In this document: positions 1 through 5,964 of the stretch, one piece after another
Layout: every line of letters starts with the position of its first letter
Position numbering within the stretch: position 1 is the first letter of the stretch
Assembly: GCA_900754535.1 (NCBI GenBank)
Contig: CAAEDF010000181.1
Coordinates: forward strand, 1-7,794
Direction of reading: 5' to 3'
DNA length: 7,794 nt
DNA from: Clostridia bacterium
Lineage (GTDB): Bacteria > Bacillota > Clostridia > Oscillospirales > CAG-382
The notes under the pieces: generated by a model
Databases searched by the model: none
What the model was told of the DNA's origin: nothing
What the model saw: only the letters and a program-made list of their open reading frames with translations
Translations under genes and position numbers: made by a program

Positions 1-12
1 CACCATTTAGGA

Positions 13-42
13 GATTTCCGCACGGAAGTCTTCTATTTTTTT
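13..42 (+). terminator. Intrinsic terminator of a gene left of the window
   Basis: A 7-bp stem (13-19 with 24-30, one G-U pair) encloses the loop GCAC (20-23). After a short TTCTA spacer comes a run of seven T (36-42). On the plus strand this fits a Rho-independent terminator; read on the minus strand the stem is not followed by T. It probably ends a plus-strand gene whose body lies outside the window. The stem is only moderately GC-rich, so efficiency is uncertain. Confidence 0.5.
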
Positions 43-84
43 ACAAAAATTTAGGGCTGCCTCACTTCTTTAATGAGACAGCCC
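43..84 (-). terminator. Intrinsic terminator of the minus-strand solute-binding protein unit
   Basis: GGGCTG (54-59) pairs with CAGCCC (79-84) and CTCA (61-64) pairs with TGAG (74-77). A C-A mismatch (60/78) lies between them, and the loop has nine bases. Read on the minus strand, the stem is followed by TAAATTTTTG, an acceptable U-tract. It lies about 60 bases past the stop codon at 145 and would end the minus-strand unit. Read on the plus strand the stem has only a weak T-rich tail, so it may be partly bidirectional. Confidence 0.65.
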
Positions 85-144
85 CATGTTTATGTTTTAC
101 GATTATGTAATACGTACAGTCCTGACATTCAGCATCCCGCAAAG

Positions 145-429
145 TTATCGGTCATATATGCGAGAGCTGTCGCAGATATAAAGGAAGCAGCCCTTCCGAA
201 TGCCGCATGCGCGATCCGTTCCCGCATCATCGGCAGCATCCTGACCGGCCGATTCCGCATCGCCCTCGGCAAGACGGGCGTTGAGCGCTTCGCCTGACGC
301 ACCGTAAGAGGTCGTGACACGTATATATATAAATACCGCAAGAATGACCAGTATAACGGTCAGCAGCACGCAGAGTATCTTTTGGCGTGTTTCCTTTGCG
401 GTCATGTATGTCACGGTCCTTTCGGTCAT
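145..429 (-). CDS. Small single-span membrane protein, unknown function
   Basis: I do not recognise this 94-residue protein. It has a short basic N-terminus, one strongly hydrophobic helix (about residues 17-37, ILCVLLTVILVILAVFIYI) and an acidic, Ala/Gly/Asp-rich tail. This resembles an N-terminally anchored protein with an extracytoplasmic tail. It begins 2 bases after the stop of the solute-binding protein gene and ends before the terminator at 43-84, so the two genes probably form one transcript. The first ATG (429) has no good ribosome site. The in-frame ATG at 405 (residue 9) has AAAGGA 11 bases upstream and may be the real start. The last 30 or so residues (Cys- and Arg-containing) look less natural than the alternative frame ending at 129, so a frameshift in the tail is possible. 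The position and the hydrophobic helix make a real gene likely, but the exact ends are uncertain. Confidence 0.5.
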   Translation of the reverse strand: MTERTVTYMTAKETRQKILCVLLTVILVILAVFIYIRVTTSYGASGEALNARLAEGDAESAGQDAADDAGTDRACGIRKGCFLYICDSSRIYDR

Positions 430-431
430 TT

Positions 432-1802
432 TTATTTAAGCTTTTGGAAAAGTTCGTTGAGCTGATCGATCCTGGTCTGCGCCGCAACCTCCGCCGCCTC
501 ATAGGCCGAGCGGAAAGTACCGGGAGCCGCAGTGGCAAGATTATGGAGCACGCTGTCGTAATTTCCTATCTTGAACACGCTGCCTATATCCACGCCGCGG
601 GTATCGAATATCAGGTCAAGCATTTCCATGGAATCGTCGTCACGGCTCTGCTGATACTTGAGCGCGACGTCATAGAATTCGTAAGCAACGGTATCAATCG
701 AATAATAGCCCATGCATTCAAGCACGGCGCCGATAAACTCAAGATCCTCGCCGGTATGAGTTGCCGGTATGGCAAGCGCGCTGCTGACCCACGGATTTAC
801 AAAGCTGTAGTATCTTTCCTGATTGGAGTCCAGCATCGGAATGGGAAGAATGCCGTAATCCGCATCCATGTTGCGGAAGGTGAGCGTGCAGGAAAGCGAA
901 TCCGAGAAGAAGAGCGCGTTGCCCGCCACGAAGTTTTCCATCATCAGTTCCACAGGCCACTGCACGACGGAGAAGTAATCGTTTGCGGAGATATAGTGCA
1001 GGTCGTCCTGGACCAGTTCTATTATTTTTTCGGCCGCCTGAGCGCTGCGCTCGGTATACATGGTAAGCTGAAGCTTGCCGTCCTGGTCAAAGCTGGCGAT
1101 TCTGGAGCCGGAGCCGTAAAAGATATTCCACGTATCGTCAAGCTGACCCTCCCAGCCGACCTTGTCTTCATATGTTATTTCCCCGTCCTGATTGAGATCC
1201 TGAGATATTTCCTTGGTCATCTCAAGAGCTTTGTCCATTGTCCATTCGCCGTTTCTGACAAGATCATAAAGATTTTCGAACTCATATTCCTCATGGAGCT
1301 CTTTGTTGAAGACCACCACCGCCGTGGCAAGCTTGCTGTTGAAGCCTATGTCGCCGTTTGTAAAATACAGCTTGCCTGCAAGCGACACGTCGCCGTTAAA
1401 GCTCTGATCCCACCAGGGATTGGACATATCGAGCGTCGGGATGCTTAAAAGGTTGACAAAAGAGTTCTCCGCCGCAAGCGTGGCACAATCATACAGACAG
1501 GGCGTGACCACATGATAATCGGTGCTCCCTCCTGCGATTATCTCGTTCCTGACGGTAGTGAGCATGGTGCCGCCCGGACGGCTGTCCTCCTGAATGAGCC
1601 TTTCCTCTATTTGTACATTGAGATATTCCTCAACGCGGGCGTTGCGTTCGCCTATCGCCTCGTTAAGGCGTGCGGCCATCTTTTCGCCCTCATATTCGTT
1701 TGAATATGTATTTACGACAAATTCGGTTTCGGATTTGGCCGGATCGTTCATCCTCGGAGACAGGAAAACCAGCGTCCTTCCGCCGTAATCCTTTTTCTCC
1801 AC
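432..1802 (-). CDS. Extracellular solute-binding protein (sugar ABC transporter type), body of a frameshifted lipoprotein gene
   Basis: This 456-residue open frame looks like the substrate-binding component of a carbohydrate-type ABC importer (extracellular solute-binding protein family 1-like). It would be anchored outside the membrane and deliver ligand to a permease that is not in this window. Family-like traits are the early stretch GGRTLVFLSPRM, the lobe segments VVVFNKELHEEYEFENLYDL and NGEWTMDKALEMTKEIS, and the Pro/aromatic-rich C-terminal half. Residues 202-213 (DLNQDGEITYED) look like an EF-hand calcium loop, as seen in some sugar-binding proteins. The frame can begin at GTG 1802 only because its true N-terminus is out of frame: upstream in the same frame lies a Ser/Thr/Gly linker (NSSAASSGTD...) typical after a lipoprotein cysteine. 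The signal peptide itself (1811-1966) is in another frame. Restoring one base near 1879-1881 gives a 511-residue lipoprotein, a usual length. The ligand cannot be told, and the family call is by resemblance. Confidence 0.75.
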   Translation of the reverse strand: MEKKDYGGRTLVFLSPRMNDPAKSETEFVVNTYSNEYEGEKMAARLNEAIGERNARVEEYLNVQIEERLIQEDSRPGGTMLTTVRNEIIAGGSTDYHVVTPCLYDCATLAAENSFVNLLSIPTLDMSNPWWDQSFNGDVSLAGKLYFTNGDIGFNSKLATAVVVFNKELHEEYEFENLYDLVRNGEWTMDKALEMTKEISQDLNQDGEITYEDKVGWEGQLDDTWNIFYGSGSRIASFDQDGKLQLTMYTERSAQAAEKIIELVQDDLHYISANDYFSVVQWPVELMMENFVAGNALFFSDSLSCTLTFRNMDADYGILPIPMLDSNQERYYSFVNPWVSSALAIPATHTGEDLEFIGAVLECMGYYSIDTVAYEFYDVALKYQQSRDDDSMEMLDLIFDTRGVDIGSVFKIGNYDSVLHNLATAAPGTFRSAYEAAEVAAQTRIDQLNELFQKLK

Positions 1803-1810
1803 ATAATTTT

Positions 1811-1966
1811 CTATGCCGCCCAGACCGTCGCCGGACGTTTCGGAAACATTGTCCGTGCCCGAAGAGGCCGCGGAGCTGTTTCCTGCTCTCCGCCGGTGCA
1901 GGCGGTCATCATGAGAATGACGGCCAAAAGAACCGACAAAACGCAGAAAAGACCTTTTGCTTTCAT
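1811..1966 (-). pseudogene. Detached start and lipoprotein signal peptide of the solute-binding protein gene
   Basis: ATG at 1966 has an ideal ribosome site, AGGAGGG (1976-1982), 9 bases upstream, and a promoter just beyond. It encodes MKAKGLFCVLSVLLAVILMMTAC, a lipoprotein signal peptide with lipobox-like M-T-A-C and the acceptor Cys at residue 23. After TGGEQE the frame runs into unrelated Arg/Pro-rich sequence and stops at TAG (1811-1813) after 51 residues. Inserting one base in or near the AAA run at 1879-1881 joins it to NSSAASSGTDNVSETSGDG and the solute-binding body. This is therefore the true 5' end of that gene, separated by a one-base deletion or by a sequencing or assembly error. 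No canonical slippery heptamer is present, so programmed frameshifting is unlikely. Confidence 0.8.
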
Positions 1967-1975
1967 ATCGGTTTA

Positions 1976-1982
1976 CCCTCCT
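1976..1982 (-). promoter_or_regulatory. Ribosome binding site deciding the start at 1966
   Basis: The minus strand reads AGGAGGG, a near-perfect anti-16S match, 9 bases before ATG 1966. It shows that translation begins at the lipoprotein signal peptide rather than at GTG 1802, which has no comparable site. Confidence 0.8.
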
Positions 1983-1998
1983 ATTCCATTATATGTAT

Positions 1999-2027
1999 AT
2001 TTTATCACAGAGAAATATTTTTTGCAA
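1999..2027 (-). promoter_or_regulatory. Sigma-A type promoter for the solute-binding protein gene
   Basis: On the minus strand, the -35 box TTGCAA (2027-2022) and -10 box TAAAAT (2004-1999) are 17 bases apart, with TGn before the -10 (extended -10). Transcription would start near 1992, leaving a leader of about 26 bases before ATG 1966. The region is very AT-rich. It faces away from the promoter at 2082-2110. Confidence 0.65.
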
Positions 2028-2081
2028 TATTTTTTTGAATAAGGTGTACAGAATTTATTTCGGTCAAAGAAAAAAATATTC

Positions 2082-2110
2082 TTGAAAAAAACATACTCCT
2101 GTGTTATAAT
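2082..2110 (+). promoter_or_regulatory. Sigma-A type promoter for the E2-like acyltransferase gene
   Basis: -35 TTGAAA (2082-2087) and -10 TATAAT (2105-2110) are 17 bases apart. TG at 2102-2103 adds an extended -10. Transcription would start near 2117, about 38 bases before the GTG at 2155. This is one of the best consensus promoters in the window. Confidence 0.75.
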
Positions 2111-2154
2111 AATTTGAATTAACGGAGAGAAAAACACGAAGGACTGGTGGCTAC

Positions 2155-3009
2155 GTGGCAAAACGCATCAAGCACAGCAGGAAGATAAAGACTCTGCCGC
2201 CTTATTCAAAGGTAGCGCCGTATATAATGGTAGAGCGCTATGACGCGCAAAACTTTATACGTGATTCGATAAACGTCGACAAAGCGGAGGAATACATACA
2301 CAAAAAGCGCGCCGAAGGGCTGAAGGGCTTCGGTATGCTTCATCTTCTTGTGGCGTCATATGTGAGGACCATATCTCAGAGGCCGGCGATAAACCGTTTT
2401 ATCCGCGGCCAGCGCGTACGCGCACGCAACTGCATCGAGGTGATGCTGACGATAAAGAAGGAGATATCGCTTGATTCGCCCGACACCTGTCTGAAGCTCA
2501 TGTTCTCACCCGAATATACGGCGCAGCAGGTCTACGACGTCATCCAGAAGGCAGTGGACGACAGCCGGAGCGAGCAGACCAATTTCGACGACACCGCCAA
2601 GATATTCAATTACATACCGGGGCTTTTTCTGAAGTTTACGGTCTGGTTCCTGAAGCTGCTGGACTATTTCGGGCTTATACCGCGCAAGCTGACGCTGCTT
2701 TCGCCGTTCCATGCGTCCATGGCGATAACCTCTATGGGCTCGCTGGGGATACCGCCGATATACCACCATCTTTACGGGTTCGGGAACATACCGGTGTTTA
2801 TCGCATTCGGCGCGAAGTATTTTAAAAACGAGCTGAAGCTTGACGGAACGGTGAAGAGAGAGAAATACATAGACTATGCGATCGTGACCGACGAGCGCAT
2901 ATGCGACGGGTTCTATTTTGCCTCCGCGCTGAAGGTGCTCAAGGACTGTCTCAACAACCCCGACAAGCTTGACACACCGCCGGAAACCGTGATGGAAGAC
3001 ATAAAATAA
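2155..3009 (+). CDS. Stand-alone 2-oxoacid dehydrogenase E2-like acyltransferase domain, catalytic His replaced
   Basis: This 284-residue protein resembles the catalytic domain of dihydrolipoamide acyltransferases (E2; chloramphenicol acetyltransferase-like fold). It lacks the lipoyl and E3-binding domains that normally precede that domain. Recognisable parts are the Tyr/Arg-rich start with the PYIMVERYDAQNFI strand, the segment HASMAITSMGSLGIPPIYHH (186-205), the segment GNIPVFIAFG (210-219) and the C-terminal active-site region DERICDG (246-252) followed by FYFASALKVLKDCL. In active E2 and CAT enzymes the motif is (D)HxxxDG; here the histidine position is Glu247 while Asp251-Gly252 remain. 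Normal His-based acyl transfer is therefore doubtful, and the natural role is unknown. No E1, E3 or lipoyl genes are nearby. GTG 2155 is the chosen start, with AAGGA (2139-2143) 11 bases upstream and a consensus promoter behind it. Hydrophobic stretches at 151-178 could be membrane-associated. Confidence 0.75.
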   Translation: MAKRIKHSRKIKTLPPYSKVAPYIMVERYDAQNFIRDSINVDKAEEYIHKKRAEGLKGFGMLHLLVASYVRTISQRPAINRFIRGQRVRARNCIEVMLTIKKEISLDSPDTCLKLMFSPEYTAQQVYDVIQKAVDDSRSEQTNFDDTAKIFNYIPGLFLKFTVWFLKLLDYFGLIPRKLTLLSPFHASMAITSMGSLGIPPIYHHLYGFGNIPVFIAFGAKYFKNELKLDGTVKREKYIDYAIVTDERICDGFYFASALKVLKDCLNNPDKLDTPPETVMEDIK

Positions 3010-3245
3010 CGCCTGACGCGGCATAAGCGGTCGGCGCACCGGAAAATCGGTGCGTCCGGCCGCCCTGCCGGCACGCCGGGAAGCGCATACCGCGCGGCGA
3101 ATATACCGGACGTGCATTTTTAACGCCATGCGATAAGTCATGACTAACTCTTGCCGCGCCCGTATGTGAAAGCGCGAAGAAGAGACAATAATGCAGAGGA
3201 AGACCCGTGATCGGATACACGAAATCAGGAGGGAGCAGCCGGAAG
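3010..3245 (+). other. Intergenic region before copA with a GC-rich hairpin and a short palindrome
   Basis: There is no convincing gene in these 236 bases. CGCACCG (3035-3041) pairs perfectly with CGGTGCG (3048-3054) around GAAAAT. No T-run follows, so it is not a standard intrinsic terminator. AGTCATGACT (3136-3145) is a perfect 10-bp palindrome that could be an operator. I could not find a clear -35/-10 pair, nor a CopY box (TACAnnTGTA) or a CsoR-like site. Read-through from the promoter at 2082 into copA is possible. Confidence 0.4.
3227..3233 (+). promoter_or_regulatory. Ribosome binding site supporting the copA start at 3246
   Basis: AGGAGGG lies 12 bases before ATG 3246, a slightly long spacing. 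It favours ATG 3246 over the in-frame GTG at 3207, which would add 13 residues not typical of the metal-binding domain. Confidence 0.55.
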
Positions 3246-5504
3246 ATGGCAAAAAAGAAATTCAAAATTGAAGGGATGAGCTGTTCGGCCTGCTCGGCCG
3301 CCGTGGAAAAGGCGGTATCAAGGCTTGACGGCGTTGAAAGCGCGCAGGTCAGTCTGCTTGCAAAGACCATGGTATGCGAATACGACGACGGCAGGACCGA
3401 TGCGGGCGCTATAATAAGTGCCGTGGAAAAAGCAGGATTCTCTGCCGCCGAGGAAGCGGAGCGCGGAGAGGCGAGCTCCGCGGAGCGCAGCGCCGCCAAG
3501 GCCGCCGCGCCCGACGACGGATTTACGGCAATAAAGACACGGCTTGCCGTTTCGATATGCTTTCTGGCGGTGCTGATGTATGTTTCCATGGGTCACATGG
3601 CGGGGCTGCCGCTGCCCTCTTTTCTGTGCGGGGTACGCAACGGCGTGTCGTATGCTTTTATACAGTTCCTGCTCACGCTGCCCGTCGTCTATGTCAACCG
3701 CAAGTTCTTTTTCGGCGGCTTCAGGGCGTTTGCTCACCGGGCGCCGAACATGGACTCGCTTGTTGCGGTGGGGTCCTCGGCGGCGCTTTTATACGGCATA
3801 ATAGCCATATTCATAATGAGCGGTGCGCTGGGACGGGGAGATATCGCCGCGGCGGAACGGTATTATACCAATCTTTATTTTGAGTCGGCAGCGATGATAC
3901 TTACGCTTGTGACTGTCGGCAAGTTCCTTGAGGAGCGTTCCAAGGGCAGGACCGGAGCCGCGATAGCCAAGCTCATGGACCTGTCGCCCAAGACCGCCTC
4001 GGTCATACGCGACGGAGCCGAAGTGCGCATCGACGCCTCGGAAATACGCACGGGCGACATCATAGTGCTGCGGCCGGGAGAGAGCATACCGGCGGACGGC
4101 ACGGTCGTGGAAGGCAGCGCGGCGGTCGACCAGTCGGCGCTGACGGGAGAAAGCATCCCGGTTGAGAAAAAAGAGGGAGACACGGTGATGACCGCCTCCA
4201 AAAACCTGAACGGATTCATGAAGATACGTGCCACTCAGGTGGGCGGAGATACTACGCTTTCAAAGATAATCGCGCTTGTCGAGGAGGCGTCGGCAAGCAA
4301 GGCGCCGATCTCGCGGCTTGCGGACAAGGTCAGCGGGATCTTTGTGCCCGCGGTCATTGCAGCGGCAATAATCGCCGGCGCGGCCTGGCTTCTGGCAGGC
4401 AAAAGTTTTGAGGATGCGCTTAATGCCTGCATATCGGTACTTGTGATATCCTGCCCGTGCGCTCTCGGCCTTGCCACACCCGTGGCAATAACCGTAGCCA
4501 CCGGCCGCTGCGCGGGCAAAGGGATACTTATAAAATCCGCCGAGGCGCTGGAGCTTTTGCATTCGGCCGACACGGTGGTGCTTGACAAGACCGGGACGGT
4601 AACGACCGGGAAGCCGTCTGTAACGGACGTAATAGAGCTTGAGCCGGGTTCCGGTATGCTTACGGCGGCAGCCGCGCTTGAAAAAAGGAGCGAGCACCCG
4701 CTGTCTGCGGCGATCGTCGAGTACACGGCGGGTATGGACACACCGGAGGCTGACGATTTTGAAGCCGTTTCCGGCAGAGGCGTAAAAGGGACGATAAACG
4801 GGCGAAGGTATATCGGCGGGAACGCCGCCTTCATGGAGGAATCGGGCGTAGACATATCGCCGCTTGCCGACACGGCGGAGCGGCTTGCGGACGAGGGGAA
4901 AACGCCGTTGTTTTTTGCCGCGGACAGAAAGCTGTTGGGGATAATAGCGGCCGCCGATACGTTAAAGCCGTCCAGCGCGGCGGCGACGGAGCGGCTGAAG
5001 CGCGACGGGCTTGAGGTCATACTGCTCACCGGAGACAACAAAAGAACAGCGGAAGCGACAGGCAGGCGCCTCAGTACCGACAGGATAATTTCCGACGTAC
5101 TGCCGCAGGACAAGGAAGGAGTCATACGTTCTCTTCAGAACGAGGGAAAGCGCGTGATAATGGTAGGCGACGGCATAAACGACTCGCCCGCCCTTGCACG
5201 CGCCGACATAGGCATCGCCATCGGGAGCGGTTCGGACATCGCGATAGACGAAGCGGACATAGTGCTTATGAAAAACGATCTTGGCGACGTTCCCGAAGCA
5301 ATTGAATACAGCCGGAAAACGATGCGCAACATAAAGCAGAATCTGTTTTGGGCGTTTTTCTACAACACGCTCGGCATACCCGTAGCGGCGGGCGCGCTTT
5401 ATCCGCTGTGGGGGATAACCTTAAGCCCCATGATAGGAGCGGCGGCGATGAGTCTGAGCTCGATATTCGTAGTCACCAACGCTCTCAGGCTTTACAGACA
5501 ATAA
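3246..5504 (+). CDS. copA: Copper-exporting P1B-type ATPase
   Basis: A 752-residue Cu(I)-transporting P-type ATPase of the inner membrane, which exports cytoplasmic copper using ATP. Domains in order: one N-terminal heavy-metal-binding domain with GMSCSAC (10-16); a variable linker (70-95); four membrane helices (about 100-226); the actuator loop with TGES (300-303); helices 5 and 6 with the copper-site CPC (403-405); the phosphorylation motif DKTGT (Asp447); the nucleotide-domain SEHPL (His484-Pro485); TGDN (595-598) and GDGIND (641-646); and helices 7 and 8. The YN pair (706-707) and MxxSS (735-739) mark the Cu(I) subgroup P1B-1 rather than the zinc or cobalt subgroups. Length and motifs are complete with no defect visible. 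The start is ATG 3246, which places the metal-binding domain at the normal distance from the N-terminus. The copZ-like gene follows after 27 bases, almost surely in the same transcript. No copper repressor gene is in the window. Confidence 0.95.
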   Translation: MAKKKFKIEGMSCSACSAAVEKAVSRLDGVESAQVSLLAKTMVCEYDDGRTDAGAIISAVEKAGFSAAEEAERGEASSAERSAAKAAAPDDGFTAIKTRLAVSICFLAVLMYVSMGHMAGLPLPSFLCGVRNGVSYAFIQFLLTLPVVYVNRKFFFGGFRAFAHRAPNMDSLVAVGSSAALLYGIIAIFIMSGALGRGDIAAAERYYTNLYFESAAMILTLVTVGKFLEERSKGRTGAAIAKLMDLSPKTASVIRDGAEVRIDASEIRTGDIIVLRPGESIPADGTVVEGSAAVDQSALTGESIPVEKKEGDTVMTASKNLNGFMKIRATQVGGDTTLSKIIALVEEASASKAPISRLADKVSGIFVPAVIAAAIIAGAAWLLAGKSFEDALNACISVLVISCPCALGLATPVAITVATGRCAGKGILIKSAEALELLHSADTVVLDKTGTVTTGKPSVTDVIELEPGSGMLTAAAALEKRSEHPLSAAIVEYTAGMDTPEADDFEAVSGRGVKGTINGRRYIGGNAAFMEESGVDISPLADTAERLADEGKTPLFFAADRKLLGIIAAADTLKPSSAAATERLKRDGLEVILLTGDNKRTAEATGRRLSTDRIISDVLPQDKEGVIRSLQNEGKRVIMVGDGINDSPALARADIGIAIGSGSDIAIDEADIVLMKNDLGDVPEAIEYSRKTMRNIKQNLFWAFFYNTLGIPVAAGALYPLWGITLSPMIGAAAMSLSSIFVVTNALRLYRQ

Positions 5505-5531
5505 AAAATGTTTTTGAAAGGAAGGAACAAC

Positions 5532-5738
5532 ATGAAAAAAACAATAAGCATCAAGGGAATGAGCTGCGCGCATTGCAGCGCACGCGTGGAAAAGGCGCTG
5601 AACGCACTGGACGGCGTGAAGGCGACAGTGGATCTTTCGGCCGGCAAGGCGACTGTGGAATGCGGGGCGGATATCTCCGATTCGGCTCTCAGGGAGGCGG
5701 TGGAGGCGCTGGGCTTTGACTGCACCGGGATAGAATGA
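5532..5738 (+). CDS. copZ: CopZ-like copper chaperone (heavy-metal-associated domain protein)
   Basis: This 68-residue protein is a single heavy-metal-associated domain with the ferredoxin-like beta-alpha-beta-beta-alpha-beta pattern. GMSCAHC (9-15) carries the two Cu(I)-binding cysteines C12 and C15, and the helix SARVEKALNAL follows at once. The family normally binds Cu(I) in the cytoplasm and passes it to the CopA metal-binding domain or membrane entry site. The domain resembles the N-terminal domain of the preceding CopA, so it may derive from an old duplication. The start is ATG 5532, because AAGGAAGGA (5518-5526) lies just upstream; the in-frame ATG at 5508 would add eight residues before the first strand and has no ribosome site. 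It follows copA by 27 bases. No terminator is evident after the stop. Mercury or another soft metal is a less likely ligand, given the CopA neighbour. Confidence 0.88.
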   Translation: MKKTISIKGMSCAHCSARVEKALNALDGVKATVDLSAGKATVECGADISDSALREAVEALGFDCTGIE

Positions 5739-5759
5739 TATAAATTTACATTTTATGCA

Positions 5760-5787
5760 TTGATTCCTTACCCGGGAAGGGTATAAT
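5760..5787 (+). promoter_or_regulatory. Sigma-A type promoter of the TM1266-like / ABC transporter operon
   Basis: -35 TTGATT (5760-5765) and -10 TATAAT (5782-5787) are separated by 16 bases. The spacer is filled by an imperfect inverted repeat, CCTTACCCGGGAAGG (5766-5780), which could be an operator. Transcription would start near 5794, at the edge of the structured leader. The operon thus appears to be transcribed separately from copA-copZ. Confidence 0.75.
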
Positions 5788-5793
5788 AGCTAC

Positions 5794-5895
5794 AAATGAA
5801 AAAATGTTCTGACCTGAGAGGGTTCGTCCCGAACGGAAAGGCATGAGGTTTCCGCGGCTTTGCAGGACCGTGCCTTTTTCGGCGCGGTCTTTTTT
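5794..5895 (+). promoter_or_regulatory. Structured leader with antiterminator/terminator switch; riboswitch-like, class not recognised
   Basis: The region between the promoter start point and the terminator can fold in two exclusive ways. State A: hairpin GTTCG/CGAAC (5822-5826 with 5830-5834), hairpin GGAAA/TTTCC (5835-5839 with 5849-5853, loop GGCATGAGG), and a closing stem CCTG/CAGG (5813-5816 with 5863-5866); the terminator at 5866-5895 is then largely free to form. State B: 5835-5845 pairs with 5869-5879 over 11 contiguous pairs (three G-U). This consumes both the GGAAA hairpin strand and the 5' arm of the terminator. This is the classic layout of a transcription attenuator controlled by a ligand, protein or other signal. 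I do not match it to a known riboswitch family. It controls a TM1266-like gene and an NMT1-like importer, so the signal may be the imported compound or a cofactor-related metabolite (inference). Confidence 0.6.
5866..5895 (+). terminator. Intrinsic terminator inside the leader (attenuator)
   Basis: GACCGTGCC (5866-5874) pairs with GGCGCGGTC (5881-5889) in a 9-bp stem with one G-U pair and the loop TTTTTC. Six T follow (5890-5895). It lies after the promoter and before the first gene, with no gene ending nearby on the same transcript. It therefore most likely acts as a conditional terminator of the downstream operon. Confidence 0.8.
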
Positions 5896-5964
5896 CCGCA
5901 TAAACGGCGGAAAATGCTCCGCTACGAGAGCAGGCTTCGGAAAAGCCCGAAAGCACCTTTTGCG

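Noticed and set aside
387..1448. Long plus-strand open frame of 353 residues
   Set aside because: It lies antisense to the solute-binding protein, has no ribosome site and reads as low-likeness His/Arg-rich sequence. It is a shadow frame.
1877..1884. Programmed -1 frameshift joining signal peptide and binding protein
   Set aside because: CAGGAAAC is not a slippery heptamer and no downstream pseudoknot stands out. Mutation or sequence error is simpler.
3035..3054. Terminator after the E2-like gene
   Set aside because: The stem is perfect but no T-run follows, so it is listed only as a hairpin.
4235..5125. Minus-strand Ser/Ala-rich open frame of 296 residues
   Set aside because: It is the reverse shadow of CopA, caused by its GC-rich codon pattern.
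5766..5780. CueR-type copper operator (ACCTTCC...GGAAGGT) in the promoter after copZ
   Set aside because: The arms resemble CCTT...AAGG, but the distance between half-sites is too short and the promoter spacer is 16 rather than 19-20 bases. It also drives the TM1266-like operon, not copA.
5814..5819. CTGAGA in the leader, the hallmark of the TPP riboswitch, ahead of an NMT1-like (thiamine-precursor type) binding protein
   Set aside because: The rest of the TPP consensus (the CCTGATCTGG-like and GTAGGGA-like parts and the 5' strands of P1/P2) is missing, and the hexamer lies only about 20 bases after the predicted start point.
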